The position numbers were made by a program, and so were the translations under genes. A stretch of DNA of 64,000 bases from Metridium senile (Eukaryota > Cnidaria > Anthozoa > Actiniaria > Metridiidae): positions 2,344,727 to 2,408,726 of the forward strand of contig OX459106.1 in the NCBI GenBank assembly GCA_949775045.1, given 5' to 3'. How positions within the stretch are numbered: the stretch's first letter is position 1; each line of letters begins with the position of its first letter. The notes beneath the pieces are model-generated. The model worked only from the letters and a program-made list of their open reading frames with translations. It did not search any database and was not told the DNA's origin. Shown here piece after piece: positions 58,028 to 64,000 of the stretch.

Positions 58028-58354
58028 AACACAGCGGTCAAATGACTACGCATGCGCGAAAAAACAAGTAAAATGATCCAGCACCAACTTCGTTCCCAGG
58101 CTTAATTTTCGCACGGACTCTATTAAAAACGATGGATTGGACGACTTTCATCGCTTTTTTCTCCAAAATATAAACAAAAATACAAAACTATAGACTCATG
58201 GTAGCTTTAAAATATAACAAAGGTTATGTACACAAAACTTCAAGCTTATATATTCAGGAAATTTCTTATAAATGGACTTCAAACACTTTTACAATCCAAA
58301 ATTTAGCGCTGTGAAAATTTTGCCACGCATGCGTAGTCGTTTGACCGCTGTGTT
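58028..58354. mobile_element. 327-bp MITE, ends AACACAGCGGTCA / TGACCGCTGTGTT, 9-bp duplication CATCCAAGA
   Basis: CATCCAAGA at 58019-58027 and 58355-58363. Units 1 and 2 read TTTTGCATCCAAGATGG without interruption. Length of duplication suggests Mutator type. It sits in the SF3A1 upstream region. Confidence 0.85.
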
Positions 58355-58357
58355 CAT

Positions 58358-58370
58358 CCAAGATGGCCGC
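58358..58370 (+). promoter_or_regulatory. YY1-like motif CCAAGATGGCCGC upstream of SF3A1
   Basis: It fits the AAGATGGCNGC motif found at initiation regions of many housekeeping genes. Unit 1 keeps a good match (30271) and unit 2 a weaker one (44935). Distance to the SF3A1 start is about 450 bp. Function inferred only. Confidence 0.3.
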
Positions 58371-58807
58371 ACAACCGCACAACCTCGTTCCCAGGGCCTT
58401 TTTCCGTGAAAAAACCTTCAGGTTTCTAGTTGGGCTGCCTGTGGTAAAATCTATACTTGATTTTATTCGCTTTAAAAAAAAATCCTCAGATAGACTAGTT
58501 GGACTGCCTGTGATCGGGTGTCAAACGGTTAACACTTTGAAATGTTCAAAGCGAAGACAAGAGTGAAGTTTATAAGTGTCTGAAAAACCTCCAAGGATGT
58601 TTAAATTTGAAAAGGTGTTCACTTGCATACCACAAACCTTTGCGAACCTAGACACCACATCGAGACTAACTCCCATAATGCTTCGCTGTCACAAAACAAA
58701 ATGTCGGACGTTTGAAGTTCGATCATCGAAAAATTCTTCAAATTTACAGTCGAATTCTACAAGTAAACTTTAACATTTCTCTCTGACTTTCAAGCAGAAT
58801 TATCACA

Positions 58808-58904
58808 ATGCCTCCAGTTACGTTGGCTGAGAATGAAAAGAAGGAAGAATCTGAGTTTACTAAGCCGACAATCGGGATTATTTATCCCCCACCTGAGGTC
58901 AGGA
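58808..58904 (+). CDS. SF3A1: SF3A1 exon 1
   Basis: ATG 58808 is preceded by TATCACA. The exon ends after EVR plus one base at AGGA|GTATCC. The more tempting GAG|GTCAGG just upstream would lose the conserved VRN and break the frame with exon 2. Confidence 0.88.
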
Positions 58905-61900
58905 GTATCCAGTTATGCCATGTGCATTTGTGTTTATTGTAGTTGAAGTTCACTTTATTCTACTGTAGATGGTGCTCAAAGTTTATATTATCGTCGTTTA
59001 GTTTAATAATCAATCGCAGTGGCTTTAGATTTGGGCTTTCTGTCCTCCTTGGCTGTAAAAGTGATCAAGAATTTAACGTTATTTCGTTCACAAGTCAACT
59101 CGTTTAATAACAATACCTGGTTTTGATTTTACATTGAAGTGACTTTGAATACTCTGAAAATACAATCCAGGAAAACACACGTTAATACATACAATATCTT
59201 TATTTAAATTCAGTAATTAATGTAGAAATATAAATGTGTTAGTTTGTATCCATGTTATCAATAGAAATACATGTTAGATCTTAACCGAATTGAACAGATA
59301 TTGTCGACAAGACTGCGAGCTTCGTGGCCAGAAATGGTGAGTATAGCAATTCATGATTATAATGCAAACAAAACCAAAATAAAGTTAGCTTCCATTGATA
59401 AAAAATCCATATTGATCATACTAATTACCTACAAAGATCTAAATGGCATGACTCCAGACTACATGTACAACTTACTTCTTACCTACATATCAGCTCGTTC
59501 TCTAAGATCCTCAGGACAGAACCTACTCACTGTACTTAATTCTGGAAATGCCTTCAATTAATAATCGTACAGGCCCCAATAAGGTCGTATAGAATGGAAA
59601 ATTTCCTCAAAGAAAATAAACGTTTATATATATACGATAATTCGGGACTTCACGGTATAGTATTTATAGTTATTATAGACAGCCTGTACCTAAATCCCTG
59701 GTAAAAATACAGTTTAATGTAAAATATGTCATAAGAGGTTCTAGTAATGTACGAGTCAAATCCAAAGGTGCCCATCCCCCCCCCCGGGCAAACCCCCGGG
59801 CATTTGACTTTTTGAAAAAAAATTGGTCAAATTCCCCACCATCTGGGCAAACTGAACAGTCAAATGCCCCACTATTGAAACAACAGAATGGTCAAATGCC
59901 CGCCCCTCGAGCTCGAGTCAGTGATAAACTCAAATTTTACTTTAAATAGAAAAGAAAATACTTAAACTTCCTTCTACTACATGACGTCTCATGAACATGG
60001 TAGACAAAACTTGTACAATCAAATATGAAGGGAAATTTTAAAAAACGTTGAAGAAGAGAATGGTTATTGGCAATTTTTGATTGGTGATTGCACGACCGAA
60101 AGATGGATCTCGATATAATTCACAAATCTATCTTAAAAACTGAAAGAACTTGGATTTTCTTTGCACTTTTCGACTCTAAAACACAAAGACAAGCATTTAT
60201 ACTTCGTCAATTTAATTTTACTTGTGAAAGAACAGAGCTCCTTTGCAATCGCTGTTCGTCAATCGCCAATTCTTTCTGACGTTTTTTGAGATAGGTGTAT
60301 AACAAGGAAAAACTATCTATCAATTCTTTGCTTTTCGTTTCCGTTCCCGTGTGACTTTTGCCTGATCATGGGCTACCTGTGGTTAGGACTCCAATGCTTT
60401 CTGGGTATTTTTAAAGATGGCCGACACTCGTCAAATGCCCGCCCGTTCAAGTAGCTAATCGGCGTCAAATTCCCCACTATACGGAACCCAAGTCTTGTCA
60501 AATGCCCGGGGTTTGCCCGGGGGGGGGATGGGCACCTTTGGATTTGACTCGTACATAATACTCCAATTTGTAGGTATATACAGTACCGCCCGCGAGTAAA
60601 GTACCATCCACTCGCGAGTACGAGTACTCGTTTTGGCTCGCTGCTCGCGATTCACTCGTTCTTAATGAGGCTTGTTAATCGCTACACTCGTTACTCGCCA
60701 CTCGCGAGTAGGAAAACTTTTTACAAAATAATTATATGTTCCGTACATGAATTTTCTAAAACTGTTTGGAAAGTATGGGTGATTGTTTAGAATAATTAAA
60801 ATTACTTCTGGGGTCAACATTTCAGTTTGCAAATTACAGTATGTATCGTCTGATCGAAAAGTTAAAGCTGTCGTAGTGAGAATGCATGTGTATATTTTCA
60901 ATCAAAATATATAATTGTAATCATAATATTCACTTAGATAGTCCAGGAACAATTTTCGAAATTTCTTTAACACTTTCTTTTACCTACTGTTGCTGTATTG
61001 CGTTATAAATGCACGTATAGAACACTTCGTTTAAACTGCATGCCGAACCGGTTAAAAGCGGCCATTAAGATCCATTAAAACTGGGCATGTTTGTGAAAGT
61101 GTCTAGACAGATGGCGCCGTTTAATTAACTCTTCAGCAATTTTAATTGATAATTTTAATTGATAACAATTTTAAATGATATCTACTTTATTTCTGTATTT
61201 AGTTTGAGAACGAAAAGAGCTACAACAATCATTTCTACTTTCGTAGAAACTGGTTCAAAGCGGCTAAAACCGGTCGTACTTGTGAAAGCGTCTAGACAAA
61301 TGGCACCGTTCAGTTATCTTTTTATAACTTACTGTTTATACTCACAGTGATTCGGCAATTAGAATAACAATAACTATTTATTGCTCATGTTTTTATAAGA
61401 AACTACGGCACAGAATTAAAATCCTTTTATAAAACATTTATAAACTTTTATAAACACGGCACCGTACGTAAGTTCCAGTCGTAAAATCTATTTTATTATT
61501 GTGAAGTTTACGGTAATGTTACCGTTTTGTTATCGTATTTAGCGGCATTTGTCGATCTTACAATATGAAAAAATATAGTTTTAGCGTCTAAAGAGTCAAA
61601 CGACTTTCATTTACAGGCTTTTTAAACAAAGTTTAAACTGTGTATGTAACTCATTCCACTCGCGAGCCTATACGAGCCCAAGAGACTCGTTCGTTCCGAG
61701 TGGGTAACTTTATTGACATTATGCATAACTCGCGAGTGACGCGCACACTCGCTACGCGTACTCGCGAGTGGATGGTACTTTACTCGCGGGCGGTACTGTA
61801 TGTGGGTCTGATCCAATCTGATGCAATAATTGTAAACTGCTGGTTTTAATAATTCAGCAGTCCGTTAAGTCCTCTATATACACATGTTTAGATTGTAAAG

Positions 61901-62140
61901 CTTGCGCTATGAGCTTTTCAAGAGATTTATATTAGGGGTATATAAATGAGGCATATTATTATTATTGTTATTATTAATAATCAAATTCTTTGTCATTTAT
62001 TTTTCAAGGACCTGAATTTGAAACCAGAATCAGAGCGAATGAAATCAATAATCCAAAGTTTAACTTCTTGAACAATGGCGATCCATACAATGCATATTTC
62101 CAACACAAAGTCAAAGAATTTAGAGAGTCCCTTGGAAGAG
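58808..62140 (+). CDS. SF3A1: splicing factor 3A subunit 1, first three coding exons (gene continues past window)
   Basis: Exons 58808-58904, 59298-59336 and 62009-62140 join in frame to 268 nt. The protein reads MPPVTLAENEKKEES, then GIIYPPPEVRNIVDKTASF and VARNGPEFETRIRANEINN, then PKFNFLNNGDPYNAYFQHKV. This is the N-terminus and first SURP module of SF3A1, nearly residue for residue. In the SF3a complex of U2 snRNP this protein helps form the pre-spliceosome in the nucleus. The acidic N-terminal part is shorter than in vertebrates. Exon 3 ends at GAAGAG|GTACAG in phase 1; later exons lie to the right. Introns hold several MITEs and a LINE scrap. Confidence 0.93.
59298..59336 (+). CDS. SF3A1: SF3A1 exon 2, 39-nt microexon
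   Basis: The acceptor is TTGAACAG|ATATTG and the donor AAATG|GTGAGT. It encodes NIVDKTASFVARNG with split codons on both sides. The sequence match to the family leaves little doubt. Confidence 0.9.
59400..59561 (+). pseudogene. LINE ORF2 tail fragment in SF3A1 intron 2
   Basis: ITYKDLNGMTPDYMYNLLL and SARSLRSSGQNLLTV match the region just before the C-terminus of L2/CR1-type proteins. Short and truncated at both ends. Confidence 0.65.
59752..60551. mobile_element. 0.8-kb element, about 60-bp ends with C/G runs (CGAGTCAAATCCAAAGGTGC), TA duplication
   Basis: Both ends carry CCCGGGCAAAC-type steps and GGTGCCCATCC(C)n. GTCAAATGCCC recurs inside. TA flanks at 59750-59751 and 60552-60553. An internal frame at 60088-60279 is not recognised. 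Confidence 0.75.
60581..61798. mobile_element. 1.2-kb element, 44-bp ends (CAGTACCGCCCGCGAG...), TA duplication
   Basis: Perfect inverted ends containing CCATCCACTCGCGAGTACG, TA at 60579-60580 and 61799-61800. Subterminal CTCGCGA repeats in both arms. No transposase frame inside, so non-autonomous. Located in SF3A1 intron 2. Confidence 0.85.
62009..62140 (+). CDS. SF3A1: SF3A1 exon 3 (SURP1 core)
   Basis: The acceptor is TATTTTTCAAG|GACCTG. It encodes GPEFETRIRANEINNPKF, then YNAYFQHKVKEF, the SURP signature. Confidence 0.93.
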
Positions 62141-62186
62141 GTACAGTAGTATTTTAGATTATATCTGACATATCTCAAGTATGTTA

Positions 62187-62382
62187 CAGCGCGAGGCTCA
62201 AAAGTATGACCACATTTAATGTATTCCTATACTTCTATGCACGAGAGTTTGTACTTTATACCTGTAGACACATTTGAGGTGAAGTTGTCTGATTTTACCG
62301 AATAAGGCGTATAAAAACTCGTTTAGAAGTATAGATGTATGCAAATATATTAAAAGTGGTCATACTTTTGCATCTCGCACTG
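62187..62382. mobile_element. 196-bp MITE, ends CAGCGCGAG / CTCGCACTG, TA duplication
   Basis: AAAAGTATGACCAC is mirrored by GTGGTCATACTTTT inside the ends. TA at 62185-62186 and 62383-62384. It lies 46 bp after the SF3A1 exon 3 donor. Confidence 0.8.
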
Positions 62383-62399
62383 TAAGGCCAGGTTTTAAT

Positions 62400-62900
62400 T
62401 AGCCAGTGTTTCACGAAAAAACGTTTTTAATTTTCATTGTCACAAAACTTATCAAATTTTGATAAAAATTGGTACACTGATAGATCTCATCCTGCTGATC
62501 TTTAATTTGTTATTAATTAAATTGTTATTATGATGGCATATACCATGTGACCTCCTAAAATAAGCACTAAAAAATTATGGACATTGATATCAACATCCAC
62601 AGTGCTCAATCTTCATTGAAAACTAGCGAATATCTTGAAAGTACGAAGCCACAATATTAATTCTTGGCGGGTGGTCTTTTCACAAGGAAAAACCTAGGCC
62701 TTAACATACTTGAGGTTAAATACTTCTTTCAATAGCCTTCTAATGCTTTTTCGTCAATGCTTTTACGTCTTTTAAGACCTCTGTTTCCCAACAGTGAACC
62801 CACATGTCTCAATATAAGTCACCTATATTATTCAGTTTATAATAGATACATGTAATAGGATGAAATTTGTAACATTTTAAAATGTTGACTTAACTTGACT
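62400..62900. other. SF3A1 intron 3, nothing recognised
   Basis: AT-rich; no exon with SF3A1 similarity seen. Confidence 0.4.
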
Positions 62901-62902
62901 TT

Positions 62903-63185
62903 TACAGTGTTACAAATTTCATTCTATTACCTATCGTTTATATCAAACACTGACACAGCCTATACTAGTTTACTCGCTAGTTTCTATTTCTATTTTTTAC
63001 AGTGTTACAAATTTCATTCTATTACCTATCGTTTATATCAAACACCGACGCAGCCTACACTAGTTTACTCACTAGTTTCTATTTCTATTTTTTACGGTGT
63101 TACAAATTTCATTCTATTACCTACCGTTTATATCAAACACTGACACAGCCTATACTAGTTTACTCGATAGTTTCCAATTATACTA
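62903..63185. repeat. tandem repeat, about 97-bp unit, three copies
   Basis: Units begin TACAGTGTTACAAATTTC near 62905, 63000 and 63095, and include GACACAGCCTATACTAG. Confidence 0.9.
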
Positions 63186-63215
63186 TTATCTTTTAATAGT
63201 TTCATGGGCAATATT

Positions 63216-63525
63216 AGCCTGTGTTGCAGCCAGAATTTTTCTCTCGAAAGTCCGTCTGTGAATCAAAACAACGAACCGTGTTCTGGCCCCCAGTGAACTA
63301 CACGATTATATATACTAGATGCCGGAAGTAAATGCTATTTTTCAATTTACTTCCGGTTATGTTGAATTGTCCAATGAGAGTTTGTGTAAGAAAGCGCATC
63401 ATTGAAAGCCAATCAGCATCTAGTATATATATATTCGTGTAGTTCGCTGGGGGCCAGAACACGGTTGGTTGCTCTGATTCACAGACAGACTTTCGAGAGA
63501 AAAATTCCAGCTGTAACACAGGCTA
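63216..63525. mobile_element. 310-bp MITE with about 100-bp arms, 10-bp duplication GGGCAATATT
   Basis: AGCCTGTGTTGCAGCC...TCTCTCGAAAGTC is mirrored. GGGCAATATT at 63206-63215 and 63526-63535. Mutator-type length of duplication. Confidence 0.85.
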
Positions 63526-63657
63526 GGGCAATATTGGTCATGGCACATCTTCTGCCATCATGTTTCTTTTCCCCGAGCATGTCCCACAATGCATTGCATA
63601 ATTTTTGGCATGACGTAAAAGTTTCAGAAGGCAATTATGTTGATACTCTGGGTATGT

Positions 63658-63953
63658 CATCCTTGAGAACCCAGGGGTAATCTTCTGTCGCTCACTTCTC
63701 ACTCCCAGAAAAAGTACCCCTGGGAACGTAGTCTGCTGGAGCTTGTTCCGGAAGTCAAAATTCAAACTTATTTAACGATTTCCTTTGAATGGTTATCTTG
63801 ATTTTCATTGGTCAACCTCAGTGGGTCTACCAATCAGGAAAGAGCTGAATTTTGACTTCTGGAACAAGCTCCAACAGACTACATTCCTATGGGGTATTTT
63901 TTCTGTGAGCCAGAAACGAGCAACAGAAGATTACCCCTGGGTTCCTGAGGATG
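63658..63953. mobile_element. 296-bp MITE, ends CATCCTTGAGAACCCAGGGG mirrored
   Basis: Flanks TGGGTATGT and TGGGTAATGT look like a 9-10 bp duplication with one change. Inner arms GAGCTTGTTCCGGAAGTC are mirrored too. Relative of the palindrome at 56391. Confidence 0.75.
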
Positions 63954-64000
63954 TGGGTAATGTTTGTTCTGATATCAATGGGAATTATTTGTGTAACATT

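Noticed and set aside
60088..60279. 63-codon ORF inside the 0.8-kb element
   Set aside because: No recognisable domain and located within a repeated non-autonomous element.

Overview
This is eukaryotic, AT-rich DNA from an invertebrate animal genome. Genes are split by canonical GT-AG introns, and most of the window is interspersed repeats. The protein genes, a Penelope-like element, tRNA-derived SINEs, a Dong/R4-like retrotransposon and a 2A-bearing protease relic together suggest a marine invertebrate, most plausibly a cnidarian. The species cannot be told from the sequence alone.

Left part (1-23 kb). A decayed Penelope-like retroelement occupies the left edge. A divergent ZSWIM4/5/6/8-family gene runs on the minus strand from 13307 to at least 3096. 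I could join six exons in frame: a BC-box plus Cul2-box N-terminus, a SWIM zinc finger and helical repeats. Its introns carry a 2 kb AT-rich minisatellite, several MITEs (one nested in another) and an antisense relic of a 2A/cysteine-protease gene. Further right are a possible small secreted-protein gene (16764-17536, minus) and an ENPP-family ectonucleotide phosphodiesterase (18391-20697, minus). The phosphodiesterase ends in a huge Thr-rich tail.

Middle (23-58.4 kb). This is an accessory region built from tandem segmental duplication. A unit of about 13-14.5 kb occurs twice in direct orientation (about 28.8-43.3 kb and 43.3-56.2 kb), followed by a partial third copy (56.2-58.4 kb). Each full unit holds: a block with an inverted-repeat hairpin and a 23-codon N-myristoylation-type exon; an (AAT)n tract; a LINE tail; a pentanucleotide satellite; a tRNA-SINE; a second short hairpin block with a MITE; a class A GPCR; and a CR1/L2-type LINE. 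The copies differ by clean insertions, deletions and one inversion, so the window supplies its own empty sites. Unit 1 has two Dong/R4-like retrotransposon ends placed in its (AAT)n tract. Unit 2 has a 1.8 kb foldback element with a 6-bp target duplication. GPCR copy 1 is intact; copy 2 is frameshifted in a poly-T run.

Right part (58.4-64 kb). The first three coding exons of SF3A1 (U2 snRNP SF3a subunit) lie on the plus strand, including a 39-nt microexon. The introns hold several terminal-inverted-repeat elements with identifiable target duplications. The gene continues beyond the window.

The conserved genes (ZSWIM, ENPP, SF3A1) are unrelated housekeeping or signalling genes with no sign of joint function. 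The duplicated GPCR block between them looks like a young, unstable insertion-prone region. The points most worth following are the 2A/cysteine-protease relic and its second protease relative, the hammerhead-like motifs recurring in Penelope-type sequences, and the occupied-versus-empty site comparisons.
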